A stretch of DNA of 64,000 nucleotides, from NCBI GenBank assembly GCA_036937835.1, contig CM072878.1, positions 16,844,001 to 16,908,000 on the forward strand, written 5' to 3'. Source of the stretch: Pampus argenteus. Lineage: Eukaryota; Chordata; Actinopteri; Scombriformes; Stromateidae. The position numbers and the translations under genes were made by a program. Positions 28,851 to 43,347 of this stretch are shown in pieces. The notes under the pieces are model-generated. The model was not told the DNA's origin and did no database searches. It saw only the letters and a program-made list of their open reading frames with translations. Numbering within the stretch: position 1 is the first letter of the stretch; each line of letters begins with the position of its first letter.

Positions 28851-30041
28851 TGAACAGTACAGCATACTGGGCTGAATTACACATATGTTGTATACAAGGA
28901 GAATATGTGCTGAATATATGCATGCACGCCTGCACATACTCCTTCCCTGCTCGTCTGCATGCTTCAGCAGTCACGTGTTGCATGTTTCCATATAACCTCT
29001 GACCTCAACATTAGTATGTGAAAGTCAGTACGTTTAGTATGTCCACAGGCAGGCAGGCTGTCAACTTCTATCAGCAGCTCTTCATCTATGATTCAGCAGC
29101 TGGATGTGGATCCAGGGGGGTAAGAAGAGAGGAAGGAAGGCCAAGGAAAGTAAGCAGATTTCTTTTTGTGCCCATGCTGGGGTTGGACCTCTGTCAGCTC
29201 GTACTCATCCAAAACTCTGTTTGGGCTTCCCACAGGGCAAAAGCATGTTGGGACGGCAGTGACAGGATGACAAGGAGACAGGAAGTCACAGGCGAACAGG
29301 TTCATAGGAGCCTAGATTAGCAGGAGAGCTCAGTCACCTCCCCATCGGACCCTGCTGACTTTTACAAATCACACAGAGTCGCTCATCTGCAATGCCGTCA
29401 TCATGACACCTTATGAGGCTTCAGTAAAGTGTTTCATTCTGACATCTGAGGTCCTTTGAGTCACACCGGAGCCTGTTTGATTGACGACAAAATGACACAA
29501 ATGCACGATTTCACTTTGACGATTGAACCATATTTTCAAAAAGTCTATCAATAGAAATTAATTATTTTTTGTGGAGGAATTCGTATTCATGTTTGTTTTT
29601 TTTTTAAATAGTGTTACTGACCACAGCACTACCAACTATGGGAAGAGCCATTCACACAGATGAGAAAGAACAACACATACCTGTAGCAGTTTCATAAATA
29701 ATGAAAGCTCTGAAATATTATGTATAGTGACAGCTACATGACTGCCAGATACGGCTGCCTTTCCCTTTTGTCTTTTTGTCTCTCTTGTTAGTTTCCCTAC
29801 TTGCACAATGTCTTGGAAACCTTAGTTTAATCTCTACATGAGATGCAGCGTTCCTCTTTTCTCCTTACGTTTACATAAAAATGTAAATGTTTTTGCTATA
29901 TATGATTTAGAGTAACACACAATAAATACTTCCTGGTTTATGTTATTGTTGGCTTTTACAATGTTTAACCAATACAAGGAAACTTAACGTGCAAAATGCC
30001 GTCGTCAGTTTTATAGATAGGTTCTGTCTTTTGCACTTTAG

Positions 30042-30093
<52 letters not shown>

Positions 30094-33000
30094 CAGCTAA
30101 TCAAAGCTTTATAGGCAGGATAAAGAATGACGATGTCACGTTCCTGTGCCAAAGCCAGTTACAATATCGATTTATTATACAATATATGGACTTTTGCTGA
30201 CCTAGATATTACTCATTGTGTTTGCAGAATAATGTTACCAATATTTTAGCCAACATGATGTCAAATAAACATTATAACTAACGGTGTCTAGTGTATCTAA
30301 GCGAAGCTAATACGTCTACCCATTTCTGCCGGTTGTTCCCAGAAGGTTTCACATTTTAATAAACCCACTTTTCATTAATCACCACTAAAAATAAACCCAT
30401 ATAGTAGACGGTAACAACCGGCAATCAACCACTAATTTTAATATTATTTAGCAAGCTGTGACAATAAAACATTAAACTCTGAGGGTAACAGTACGTACAG
30501 TTAGTTGTTTCATGTTGGTATTGAGAGACTATGCATCCCCACTAACTTGGATTTGTAAACAGTAGTGAGTCAACGCTGTGTGTCTTTCGTTTGCTTTATG
30601 AGTTGGAGTAACACCTGTATCCTCAAACTCGGCTCCCCAGAGGACTCATGGCTAAATACTACCACCTACTGTCATAAAAGAGCATAACAGGACAAAAAAA
30701 TGTGCTAAAAAATACTAAGTAACTTTTTTTTATTTAAGACAAACAAAGAAAGAAAAAAAAGGACAGAAAACCCTTTTTTTTCCCACGCTCGCGCCAACAA
30801 ATAAAACGTCTTGACATTTCTAGAAACCCCCAATTCTCCCAAAACTAACACTAATGAACATATGCTGGAGGTGTGTGGGCTACGCATGGAGGTGGAGGTA
30901 AATAAGGTGAAACTAGGGATCCTGGCAGCTCCCATTGTGGCATAAAATGACAATACTATCATTTATCACAATTATTTCTGGAACAATATATCATCCAACA
31001 GTAGTCATTTCGACAGACCTGCTGCTGAGGAGACTGACACAGCTGTGCAGATTGTCAGTTGACTGAAATAAGAACTCAAATGTAATCAATCAATGTGATT
31101 GATTCCTACAGTAGCAACTGCTACTGCAGCTTCAGTGGCAACCAAAAATGATATCTGTGAGAAGGATGCATCGCTTGCAACTGATAATAATTTTTAAAAA
31201 AAACAACAACGTCAGATACAAACAAACAAAAAACAACCATAAAGACTATAAAAGATCATTCAATGAAGTGCATGACAATGAAACGAGTTGACTGTGCAAA
31301 GAAGACCTTTAAATTATTTAATTAATAAGTTTTGCTGCAAAAGGCAAGCAGATAGTTAAAAAAAAAACACATATTAGAGTATGTGTAGTACATTAACACA
31401 ACTTATTTGCATGCAGCACTGATAACTCCCATATCTGACTGTTGCAACATGTGACGAATCTGAAGATGAAATGGTATTTATGGATTCTGTCTGCAATGTT
31501 AACACACATACACGCACACACACACACGCCAAGCCTGTGGGATCATCTCTGAGCTGATAATCGATGAGAACAGCAGATGCTCGGAGTAAAACTAGAGCAG
31601 AGCTTAGTGTTATCAGAGCAACACTCATCAGAGTTCAGCGGCGGAGGGTTATATTTAAAGTTCAAATTCTTCTTTTGAGCCTTTTGTGTGAGGTTAAGTC
31701 TGTTTTTAAGAGCCTGCAACTCTCCCCGAGTGAAATAGAAATAACTGGCTTATTTTGTAAGACATGCAAAGAGTCTGTTATAATTTCAGATGTCCATGTT
31801 AAATAAGTTCCAAAAGTTGAGGTGAACATATGTATAAATGCCTGCTCTGAACGCTCCAGTCTTAAAACTGACGCCACATCGTTCACACATGCCCACAAAC
31901 AGCCATTTGTTCTTCAGCCTTCACCACTAAGGTTGTCGTTTGCGTTGTCCGACACTTTCTTCATACAAAAACAACTTAATCACATCCGAGTAGAAGCTCA
32001 GAAAACTACCTGGAAATTACATGCAACAGTATATTACACTATATAATGTCAGCATTACGTAAAGTGCTTCCACAAGGTTTCACACATCTACAGCTCTTGA
32101 CTGCTGTGGTCAGCCAGTATAAGGAGGAAAGAGGATGTTTCTGTTGTCATGTAGGTACCACTCGTCCTCAGTGGATGAGGTCTCACTGATCTTCTCTCTC
32201 CTTTCCTGCTGGTTTAATTATCGTAACTCCAAGGATTATTTGTGTTGCAATAGTGGTAAAAATGTACACTCAGCAGGGAGTTCAAACAAGATAAAACCTT
32301 CACAGACAATTCCTGAAACAAACAAACAAACACACCGAGTATGTCTCACCACCTCAAGTATAGAGGGGATGATAAACATGTCAAAAGTCAAACTACTTAG
32401 CTTAGACCTTTTTCTCAGTTGTCATCGAATGGAGCATTAAGCAGAAATCCTCAGAGAGGCGAAACCTCCACATGCGACGCCCACTGAGGCACATTCATCC
32501 TCTGTCACCAAGTCACATGAAAGAGATTCTAATACTGACTTTAAGATTCAGACACTAGCAGACATTAGCATAAACATCAGCAGAGACGTACATGTTTCAT
32601 CTGCAGGTTTCAATGGGACAATATTCAGCTCAGCCAAGAAAAAAAAATGAGACCAACATGTCAGAGGATGTGTTACATTCACAGACACTGTACAGTAGAG
32701 TAGTACTTAAAGCAAATGTTTAACAGGGGACGCCTGAAAGCTGTTGACAAAGATATCATACAGTTTTTAATGCACTATGGGTCTCAGAAATGGTGCACCA
32801 GAAACTGTCCTTGCAATGAAATGTTACACAAAACTAAATAGATGAAAGCTTGAACCTGTATTATCTGCAAATGAATAACACAAGGCAGGAAAAACTGAAG
32901 AAATACGAAAAGCAAAAAAGTACATTTCCTGTGATGACTCTCCATAATTTACATTTTTAGCCATGCTCTGTTCATTGGCCAGTCCAGACTGCAATGAAAT

Positions 33001-36000
33001 TCTGTGCAGACTTTCATGGTGTGCATGGCTTCACGGCTTCAGTGAATTTAGTGAATTCATTTAGTGCCTCCAGCAAGGTAAAGTTTTCACTTATCCAGTA
33101 AAATAGAAGTACTGACAAATATTCGAACATATCTCACTGACTCGACATACTACCACGCAGCTAAACAGAGCATTTTTAATACAGATCCTTTTTCTTTGTG
33201 CATGCGTGCATGAATGCAGTGCTCAAGCTAACCCTTTTTTTTCCCCAGGTGATAGCTGGCAGCCACTAAAAGACACAAGTATGCACAGTTAATATATGCA
33301 TAATCAGCATTTAGTCTCTGTGTATTCTTCACCCTTATGAGATCCTCACACACAGATGCATGAAAACATACTCTCCCACTTTCCAGCTACCAAAAGCAAG
33401 AACATTTAATTTATGCAACTCTCTGAATGAAACTGAGAACAATAAAGTGGCGATTAAGCTTTTAAGCCTCATCTTCATTTATCAACATTGTGTCTGTGCC
33501 GAGAACATGATCAAATCATTTATTCCTCACACATAACATCTCACACTGTTTTTTTCCTCTTTGTCTGTCTCTTTCTTATTCCCACCCTGCTCTCTATTTG
33601 TTTGCTTTCAAGCTGTCATTTCTATAAGGAAACTACAGTATTAGTATTCAGTGTAGCAGTCACTGCTTTATTTTGTCTTTTGGAAATATACAGAATACAT
33701 TTCCAGGGACGGGATAGATCCGTGGTTATAATATTTTAATCATGGGAGCTGATTAAATCTGTCTGCCGAGGGCGTTTGGACTATGCATTGAGTGAAAGAC
33801 CCAGGACAATAACCGGCAGTCAACACAGAGCACAATCTCAAGAGTTACTCTATATATACACATTTTTAAAATCTAGATCAAACAATAGTCTGACCTGTTT
33901 TAGATTAAAAACAGGATACCAATCATAGCAATAAAAAAAACACACATGAATAATTGAATTTTGTTTACTAGCCAGACACTGGACCCAAATGACTGAAAGA
34001 AATCTGTGTATTTTTTGTTTAGGTGACTGTGAAACATATGTTTCAAAGGGATTGATTTTTATTTTTTTTTTTGCAGCACACTAAGATGAAAATGTAATGA
34101 TTCCCTGGAGGAGACTTAGCTGTTGCTGCAGAAAATAATTGCAGAAAAGAAAATTTATGGTGTAAATAAAAACTGAGCGGGGTGAAAATGACGAAAATAT
34201 CCAATTTAGATCACAGCGTGCATATAAAATAACAGCAGTGTGATGTGATGAGACACAAGACATGATGAAAATATGCATGATATTAAAAGTCTGAAATAAG
34301 TATGAAAAATATTCAAAGCATTTTTTTAGTAGAATATAGAGAGATATTTGATATTTCAGTAAATTAAACATGTGCAATACACTGCACAACCAACTAAACA
34401 TTTTAGACTTATATGTGGAATAAGATATTTATCACTATAAAGCAAACAAGTCGGACTTAACAAAGCCTGAGTATAACACCTGATTCTGTGTTGAGGACTT
34501 TGCTCAGATATCAGAAAGATTTAAAAGTGTTTTTATGACATTTACTGAAAATACAAAGTAAAGGTCATTTACTTGAATTATTGATCTTTACACACAGGAA
34601 AGAGGAGGCCATTTGCTTCATAAGTACATACATCGAATTCACATAATTAGGCTGCAGATTTGGCTTCAAGTGATCAGCCAACTGAATAAACTGCTGACCA
34701 TCAACTGATTATAGCAAAGAGCTGATAGACTGTATTGAATTTGGGCAGGCAGTGGACTTGAGCACAGATCAGCAGCATTGCTTCACTTCACGCAGAAGAA
34801 GAAAAACAGCCGACGTGCAGTAAGCTGAAGGGAGAAAGGGGGAAAAAAACCACACACACACACCGTCTGAGAGCAGGAGTTTTGGACCTTTGGTTGCTCC
34901 ACCTGACCCACGCATACTGACAGCCTGCATGGAGAATATCCATGCACAGCATGTTGGGACTGGAAAAGGTCAGCAACAATGATGAGTTTCTCACACTTCC
35001 TCGCCAAAGCACCTGCCACTGATGAGACTGGACATATTATTCTGCACACACACCGGCATACAGTCAGTGATTTCATGCTGTTCCTCACCTACTGTTAAAT
35101 CTTCCACAACAGAATTTATCTGCTGTCTGCAGTAAATGTGCAGTCTGTCCAGTCTGAAGCAAATGAATGGTAAGAGGCAAACAGGAGTTTCAATGTGGTT
35201 TACAAAGTTACACAAAGTTTCCTTTTAAATATGCATGTAAGCAATCATCTTGGCTGAAGACAGTGTAATTAACTGTTCATTTTTTCTGCAAGCTTTCTTT
35301 GAAACGGCCCTCCTCTCTAGAGCTTCTCTCCATCTCTGTCTCAGTCTTCTTTAATAAGTCAGCCAGCACGGAGAGCCAGACATCAATACTTGATCAGGGT
35401 CCAAGGCAGCCTGCAGCTACCCAGCTCCACCAGCTGGTCAGGGCAGCTTCACTGTGGAGGGAGTGAAGAGACGGCTCCTGCGGGCTCAAAGTGTCCAGAG
35501 AGCCAGCAGGAAGAGCTCGGTGGTGTACAGTCAGCCTCAGGTGCCACCGGGGGTTGAGGAGTGGGGGGATCCATCTTGAAATACCCCAAACACAACAAAA
35601 TAAAAATAAAAACACTAGAGAGCAGCTGAGGGATGCACGTGTGTCATTGTGGAGAAGGTGTTTGTTTGTTTGTCGAGTCCCGCAGGGCCCTGAATGTGTT
35701 AAGTCTCATGTGAACAATAGGAGACAGCCCAGCAGCTGCCACAGAAACTCGCGTCCGTCATTTTCTCCGTCCTGCCGGAGATCAATGCCAGAGACATTCA
35801 AACCATCACACTGTGACATCCTCAGAGAGCTTTTTGTCTTGAAGCAGCAGCCCGATGATACACTCAGACATTAACTCCAATAATCATAGAAATAATATGA
35901 CTATTATTTAAATATCATGAATAGATTCTATCGTCATCCATCAATGACAAGATAGAAGAATTACCATTCAAAGCTCAGAGATAAAGATACCAGCCAAGCA

Positions 36001-36089
36001 TGTTTACTGCACAATTGTAGTTATGATTAATTTTCATCTGCAAAGCAGAACAATAAACAGCTTCAAATTGAAAATGTTTATTGGAATAA
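28851..36089. other. Gene-free sequence
   Basis: No recognisable exon. A (TA)24 tract lies at 30043-30090. Around 35.28-35.88 kb the sequence is less AT-rich than its surroundings and carries longer open frames on both strands (for example 35491-35874 +, 127 codons), but none has a known motif or convincing splice context. Confidence 0.4.
30043..30090. repeat. (TA)24 microsatellite
   Basis: Perfect TA run of 48 bases, self-complementary and therefore prone to cruciform formation and slippage. Confidence 0.95.
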
Positions 36090-36220
36090 GTGATGGAAGA
36101 AGTATTAAATAGAAAATGTACAATGTAAAAATAGTTTGTTTGAAGTCCTGAACCTAAACTTAAAATATACACATATTAGCAGGAAAATGTGCTTGAGCAT
36201 TAAAAGTAAATGTACACACT
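36090..36220 (+). repeat. Dispersed gtggaa-gaagta repeat, copy 2
   Basis: Starts gtgatggaagaagtatta and continues with caatgtaaaaatag, gaagtcctga and attaaaagtaaatgta blocks. These parallel the copy in tmem98 intron 1 (gtgatggaaaaagtaatcag, then agtcctgca). Confidence 0.6.
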
Positions 36221-36235
36221 ATACAGAAAGAAGAA

Positions 36236-36257
36236 GTTGTTGTTGTTGTTGTTGTTT
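36236..36257. repeat. (GTT)7 microsatellite
   Basis: Seven GTT units immediately downstream of dispersed repeat copy 2. Confidence 0.9.
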
Positions 36258-38087
36258 CTATATAAATACATCCTATTTTATAAACAGATCATATGATTTG
36301 GATGTTAAATCATTAACTGTGAGAACAGACACAATAGCTCTAGTATAAATTATCACTACTTTAGTGTTAAGAAGGGGGAAAGGTATCTAAATCTTAATTT
36401 CATAGATACCAAAAGGTCACTTTGATGGTTAGAAATGTATAGTTGAAACTTGTAAGTCTTAATGGAATATAAAGAAATCACTTTATGAATGATAATACTG
36501 AGCTGTTTCTGAGAGCGTGTGTATTTTATGTTTGTGAAGATGCTGTATAAACCTGGCTCAGACCTCTCGGAAGTAAATCCGGTAATTGCTGTGAAAATTG
36601 AACCAGCAAGCTGATGCTCGTTTATGTGACAGGCATTTACTGTGAAACATTTGCAAAATATTGTCCTGACTAACTACAGTTGCAGCGTCCCACAGCGTCT
36701 CATTTGTGCCACAGTTTGACTGGGCGAATACTCGTCTCTCCTGGCTTGAGGGGTCATGACAGCAAGCATCAGCACTACTCACCTAATTGTAATATTCATT
36801 GTTTACCAGTCAACAAAGCTGTCTGCCAGTGCACACATATCCAAGTCCAATTAGTCCCTCAGTGTGGTGAATTTGTCTCCCTCATAAACAGCATCCTATT
36901 TTAAATTAAGTGACAAGCTTGGCAGAGCCGAGCAGTGTTTGTGCAGTGAACGTCCAAATGTGTGAAGCTTGAAGGTAAGACGAGCAGACTTTCAGCTGCA
37001 GAGACAAGTGTCAGTGTAACTATGAGGCACAAAGAAGAGGTTGGTCCAACAGTGCAACGATAACCTTCACATTCACAAATATTCAAGTGTGTCTTAAAAC
37101 AATAGTCAGGTACCAACACGACTATTTAAAGAGATTTTGCTCCACTATAATAATTCCTCCTACTAATTCTGGCTATTAAAACGGTTCTTCCACAATCCCC
37201 ATTTTGTACAAAAATGTATTCTCTCAAAACCTGGGAGAACAAAACCAAAACTGTGTGGCTAGAGACCACCAGAAGAAAGTGAGAAAATATGTCCTTTGTA
37301 ATTTACGTCAACTGGCGCTTTTACTCGATACCTCCATGACCCGTTCCTTTAGGATCTGTCCTCACTCAGGGGTGTAGAGGGAAAGAAACTCAGCGCTGGA
37401 CTTATCTCCTGGGACCGGCCTGGGGGGGTGTTGCGATCGGCCAGCGACGCAGCACACTCTAGTGCACACACTGAATGACAAGCACACAGAGAGGGCTGGA
37501 AAAGAGACAGACAGGGACGGTAAAACGGATCTTTTTTTTTTTTTTTTGACGGCCCACCGATGCGGCTTCTGTGATGGACCCTTGAGAGTTCAAACAACCA
37601 TCTAGATATCCCCTGAGACGTTGGGCTCAGCTTGCAAGAGTGATACTGTCAGTGCAGGAAAGCCCCTGAGAAATATATTTCTCACTGGGGGCAGTTCACT
37701 CAGCAGTGAAATATGCAGTACTAAAGTAAACATGTACAGTATGAGCTTTTACATGCATTATATACACACGTATATAGATACATACAGTAGGGTCCAAAGG
37801 TCGACTTTCTCATGGGAGACTATATACTGTATATAAAACACTTCAGTCTGACATCAAATGCTCTGCATACTGTCATTTACAGACTTTAGAGAAGCATTTC
37901 TCTGCAATCAGCAATACAGTTTTAAAAAATACAGTTGAAAACCAGACACACAAAGTCACACATTCCCTGAAGCACACGGACAGAAACAAAAATTCCTGCC
38001 AGTGACACACAGTCAGAGCTGCTCTCTGCTTCGCTGGACGCTGTGCACCTGAGTCTCTGGCCTCTCGTCTGGATGCTCTATTCGACA
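36258..38087. other. Gene-free sequence
   Basis: Nothing recognised apart from a T15-type run near 37531-37548. Confidence 0.4.
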
Positions 38088-38465
38088 CAAAAGGACTCGA
38101 GTCACATGACTTGATTCGATTGGAAAATTTGAGGACTTAAAACTTGCTTGGCTAACGCTGATAAAAGAGTTGAGCAGACTTGAGACAGATGACTTGCATG
38201 GACTTGTTTTTATTAAGTATTTGTATTTTCTAGATATAGTGAAGTAAATAGTAAGATTTATAGGAACGTATTTTCATGTGCAATTAAAATGGGGCCCATA
38301 CGGTGTCGGCAGGCTGCAACAGTTTCCATTAATGCTGGAAATAAAACTCAATGTTTCCCAATTAAGTCTTTAAAGTGATTTACTTTAAATTGACTTTACT
38401 CTCATCACAGTAACTTGGGACTTGCTTGAGACTTGAAGGTTAAGACTTGAGATTTGCTTGTGATC
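38088..38465 (+). repeat. GACTTG-rich dispersed repeat
   Basis: Two clusters of ACTTG words (38095-38210 and about 38411-38460; at least eight in all, such as gacttgagac, catgacttg, gggacttgcttgagacttg) flank a less repetitive middle. This wording matches a common fish repeat built of acttgagacttgacttg-like strings. The class is uncertain and the ends approximate. Confidence 0.5.
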
Positions 38466-40364
38466 TCTCATCCCTCCGAGGGGAGGGATGCAGGTTTTTA
38501 TCCATCTCTTATTACCTACCCACTGACAACAGCAACACAATACACACACTGACCCTGTCATGCAGGCTCTCATCTGCTTTCCTGCAAGCTTCCTCTCATC
38601 TGTGCACTACAGTCAGATCAACAAGCTGATGTTGATGGCAGACTATTTCATCATTGATGATCTGACGGGATCAAAAGAACAGGAGATGGGCAGAGATGAT
38701 GCAGATTAAAGGAACAGCACAGCAGTATGTGCTTAAAAAAAATTCCTGTTTTGACATCTAACATGACTGCTAGTCTGTATCTTCAGGTGTGTGTCACAAC
38801 CACTTAGCTCACACCAACAAAGCATTGAGTTGAGGGACTGAAATATCCATGCTGAGCAGACTGTGGAGCAGAGGATGAGTGTGATGACGGCTGAGAGGCC
38901 TGCATGCTTATCTCTTACTGTTTGTGGCATCTCACTCATTACTGTGCCAAGCATGACTCAACATGAATAGCTCACTGTGGAAATAAGTGTTACATTATGC
39001 ATTTGTCCATTAAGCATGTGTGACTGTATTTTGTGATGATAAATTGTAGTAATATGAAAAGAAGAAGAAGGCTGTTGGTGTATATTGATTTTTTTTTTTT
39101 AGGCAACAAGAATAAACTAGAAAACTCATTATGAAAAAATAAATAAATTCTACGCATCCATACGTGCGTTTTGTTTGCTTCTCCAAGAACAGACAGAATA
39201 CATATCGCAAAGAAACTGCTTGTAATGTGTGAACATTACATTCAGCTGGCATATGTCACTGTTAGTCAACATATCAATAGTCAAGTATTAGCTATTCCAC
39301 TTGGTTTGCCTTGTGTATTATTAAAGGCTTCTCTCCCTGAGGTGAGGAAAGAGGTTGTTAACACATGTGCAGACAGAAAGGTCAGTGTTTGACTAAAGCA
39401 AAAGGATGAGTACAATTCTGCTGGACCACCTTCTCATAAAACTCTCATGAAAGTCCTCAAACTCAAAACAACATGAACGGCTATAATCAATGTTTTTTTT
39501 ATAATAACAAATTTGTTGTGTATCAAATGACAATGTGTAATATTGCTGCTCATAGCAATCAGCCTACAGAGAATTAGCAGCCAGATATTTCCTTCATCAG
39601 AATTATAATGAACTCATTCTGATAAATGGATTTTCTTTTATAGGCAAAATAAAATTCTACATCCTGAATGAAACATTTCTTTGTTGTCAAACATCCCTAG
39701 TTTTCCTTGAAAAAAGAAAATGTTTCTGGGTTTGGGCTGGATGCGTCTAGGACACATTCTTAATATCGTGTTGTGGTGTAAACCTCATGCTCTCCAAACA
39801 ACACAGCAGATGTAAACGGCAGTCGACATGTGTGCAGTGCTGTTAGATGTCTGATAACTGATGGGAGAAAGTGTGTAATGCAAATGGCAACAGATGGATT
39901 TAAGCTTCATAGACGTAAATGTCCAGATTAGCGCCTTCCCACAGAGGAAATACTGCAGCTTGACATTATTTCCTTGTCTGCCCTTCTGTCTCAAACTCCA
40001 TCCCATTCAGTCCTCATATTTGTTCATTTATGCAGGAGTTGATATAAATTCTACAAGGTTTTATTTCCCCAGAGACGGGATCAGTTTACACTTATATGAA
40101 CAGCGACCACATTTCCATATCAGGAAGTTTACTGAATAATGAATGCATGCGATATGGCTATCAAGCTAATTCAGTGCATTGTATAGTAGAGGGTCTCACA
40201 GTAACAAGTGTGCCTTCTGCAGGATATGTTGAATAATATTCAGCTGCCATTCTGTTCCTGCACAAGGTCAAATTTCCTCCAATATCGTCCGTCTTAGCAG
40301 GAAGGATGAATAAATGAATTCTTATTGGGTGACGGCCCCGGTTGAGCCCGCAGATGGAGGGGGT
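38466..40364. other. Gene-free sequence
   Basis: AT-rich, no recognised exon or RNA gene. Confidence 0.4.
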
Positions 40365-40391
40365 GGGGGGGGGGGGGGGGGGGGGGGGGGG
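40365..40391. repeat. Poly(G) run of 27
   Basis: An uninterrupted run of 27 G follows GGGGG and a single T. Such a run can fold as a G-quadruplex and is often misassembled, so its true length is uncertain. Confidence 0.85.
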
Positions 40392-41284
40392 TAGTAAATA
40401 AAATGTGACATTAGTTAGAGTCAAGCTGAATACTCAACGAAAACAAGATCCTTGACCACATTACAGACTCAAAATATTGCCATTTCAGATATCTATTTAG
40501 TGACGAAGGTATGTAAATACATAAACAAGTATATATATTTCTAGCTGACATTATTAGACAATATTATAGCAGACAAATTATTATCATTATTACAGTTTTT
40601 TTAATTAAGTGTATTTCACTGACTTGCAGTCTGTCTGTGCAGAGAAGTTGTTCTTTGAATTGTGTAGAAAACAGTGTGCACTCTGGAGGACAACGTGAGG
40701 GAGTCTTTTAATTATCACGGCTGAGTGCACAGAACAAGCAACATAGTCACCATGAAGGATACAACACACTCCATCTTACTCTGCACATCTATTGTTGCCA
40801 CTATGGTTATATATATATATATCACGCTTCTGGTCAGGCAGCCTTTGCAATAAGAGCTTTCCAGACCCAAAACACATTATTATTATTACTAAACCTTAAT
40901 TAAAAACTAAACATCTGACTTGTCATCAGCATACCGCCTCTTTCTGTTCCCATTTGCTTGTCTTATTGTTATTCATTTCCCCACACTTGCATACTGCTCG
41001 TCTATTTTAGCTGCTTTATGTTCCCGGCTGTCATCTCCTGTTCTGTTGTTACTGTTATTTTAATGGATAATTCAACATCTGGCCAACAGTGCAGGCTCAC
41101 CTGTTAGCACAAACAGCCCAGGCTCTTTGTCGGCAGCCTGATTAGAAATTCGATGCACAGCAGCACCATTAAAGAGTTCAGGCACATTTAACCCTCATGG
41201 GTCTGCAAACGCCTCGGGCAGAGTGCCCCCTCTTGCATCCAAACACTCCCTCCCACTCCCTTTAATCTATGAAAAAGATTATTT

Positions 41285-41405
41285 TTTGTAATTATCTCTT
41301 ATAGTGGCAAGTGTTTGCCTCACAATTAATGTGCCACCACAGGTGGGTAATTCTGGTAATTTAGGCGTCCTGGCCCAGGGAGCGTTGCGAGTATGGTAAT
41401 TAAGC
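41285..41405. promoter_or_regulatory. Candidate homeodomain-site cluster
   Basis: Within about 120 bases there are TAATTA at 41289-41294, ATTAAT near 41325, TAATT at 41348 and about 41358, and TAATTA at 41397-41402, embedded in less AT-rich, unique-looking sequence (caggtgggtaattctggtaat, then gcgagtatggtaattaagcc). This is the texture of a vertebrate conserved enhancer, but conservation cannot be tested here. Confidence 0.3.
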
Positions 41406-42993
41406 CATGGCTTTAACACCAGCCACTGCCACATCTAAAGCAACAACAGAGAAAGTGGAATACTACAACCCAATAAACCTTCAGACATATTAAATGGTTT
41501 CCCTGTGGAATCACGAGCTAGCATCATTAAAACAGGTGTTAGATTGAACTACAATCTGTGTAACTCATATGTTAAGTCAATAATCACACTTATAAACAAA
41601 TAAATAAAGTTTGTGTGGTTTAGGTCAATGTCTGTGTGGTATTTGTGTTGTCAGGGAGGATGCAAAGGAAGAATTTCATTGTTCAATGTGACTGTTTGTC
41701 TTACTGGGCATATAACAAATAAAAAATCTTGTAAACAAGATAAATAAATAAATAAATCCCAGACACGCCCAGTACCCTTTCATGTTTCACTAAACCACAC
41801 TCATAGCTTTTAGGATGAGTCAGTCAATTTTAGCACAGCAGTTGTGTAACTCGTTCTGATGCTCCATTTCTTTGCCTCTGCTATACTCTACATAACAACA
41901 TTAATTTAGACATAAATACACCTAAAAAAATAAAGGTTGTTACAGTAGCTTCCAGTCTGCAAAGAGGCAAAACAACACAAGGAGAAAGAGAGAGAAGCGA
42001 CAGAGGAGGAGGAGGAGGAGCCAGGAGTCTAAGTTTCAATTTTCCACCTCTCTTCTCCCTCTTTTGATCAGCTCTTCTTCCCTCACCACTTGGTCACGCT
42101 TCAGTTCAGGCATCAGGCTCATGTCTCCAGAACAGAAGTGATTTATCAGTGCACGTCTCAGAAGGAGCCCACCCACCTCTGTCCTCTCCCTGCAACACCG
42201 ACGCACTCTGGAGTTTCATATTCAAACCTCGAGCACCCGCTCACATAACAACATGCAGAAATATGCAGCCATGCAGATAGTCTAACCTTTAAATGCGACC
42301 AATAATTATGGAATGAGTAAAATTCATTTATGAATGACATTTGTATGTTTACTTTCCTTGGAAAACATTTTTTTTACTGTGTATTGATAATGTGTATGCA
42401 TTATTTGAATATAGCCAAATATTTCATATGACTCACTATAATAAATGCCACCAACTAATTTGTTTAATTTGCAAAAAATAAAATAAAAGGATGCGATAAA
42501 GTTAGACGTGTATAACTGTCAAAACTTTTACCTGCTCGATTAAAGATTTGGTAGAAAGTATCTGTAACACAGACAGAATAAATACAGGACTTCACATTAA
42601 ATATGAAAACTAGATGAGGCTACACAGAGCGATGCGAGTCATTTCACTCTGCTCTTTGAAACAAAGAGCTAAGGGGTCTGTGATTCTGGTGGCTAATCAC
42701 CCTTGTGCTCCAGCCTTCATTAGTTTCCCTGGGAATCAATGGGCAACAGCTCCACCAGAATGAACCTCTGTCAAGTTTCTGGCTCTTTTTATGTGCCTCG
42801 CCAAATTACTGCAGTGAATTTTCGTGAGAACACAAACCCACAAGGTGAAATAATAGAGATCAAAGACAGAAATGCTTCTGCGTTATTCATTCAATACTGT
42901 ACAGCTACAGAAATAATGAACTTTGAAAGTTGGGGGTTTTTTTTAAGCTTTTGCCTTGTCTTTGTGTAGTTGACTCTGACCTGACAGAGTACA

Positions 42994-43347
42994 TTGGCGA
43001 GTTCAGATATGACAGGAGACAGCTATAAACACTGTTTCATACCTGCAATCCAATTACCATGGGAGGAAAATGAATCAGTAGTCAGTAGCATAAAGTTAAA
43101 TTATAGTCAAGACTGGAGTCGTTTCCAAAATCTCATTATTCCAATCTGTGTGAGACAGCGCTGCCACAGATCCTTGCCCTACTACGAACACCTAATCAGT
43201 GTTTATACATGTGCATCATACGGGCTTATTCCCCCTGAGGATGCTTGTGTTATCTTTGAGTTTCTGGCTGGTACGATATGCACGTTCCTATTTGCAGAAG
43301 AGAGAAGTCATTACTGTCCTACGTTCTCGCACAAGCCTCTTGTGTAA
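42994..43347 (+). other. Unassigned 117-codon open frame
   Basis: An uninterrupted frame starting at ATG 42994. It shows no signal peptide, membrane segment, repeats or motif that I recognise, and no upstream promoter or clear splice sites. With so many frames in 64 kb, an ORF of this size can occur by chance. I list it only for completeness and consider it most likely non-coding. Confidence 0.1.

Noticed and set aside
29018..29320. 100-codon + strand frame
   Set aside because: No domain, poor context, and an equally long frame on the other strand; it is typical of a less AT-rich non-coding patch.
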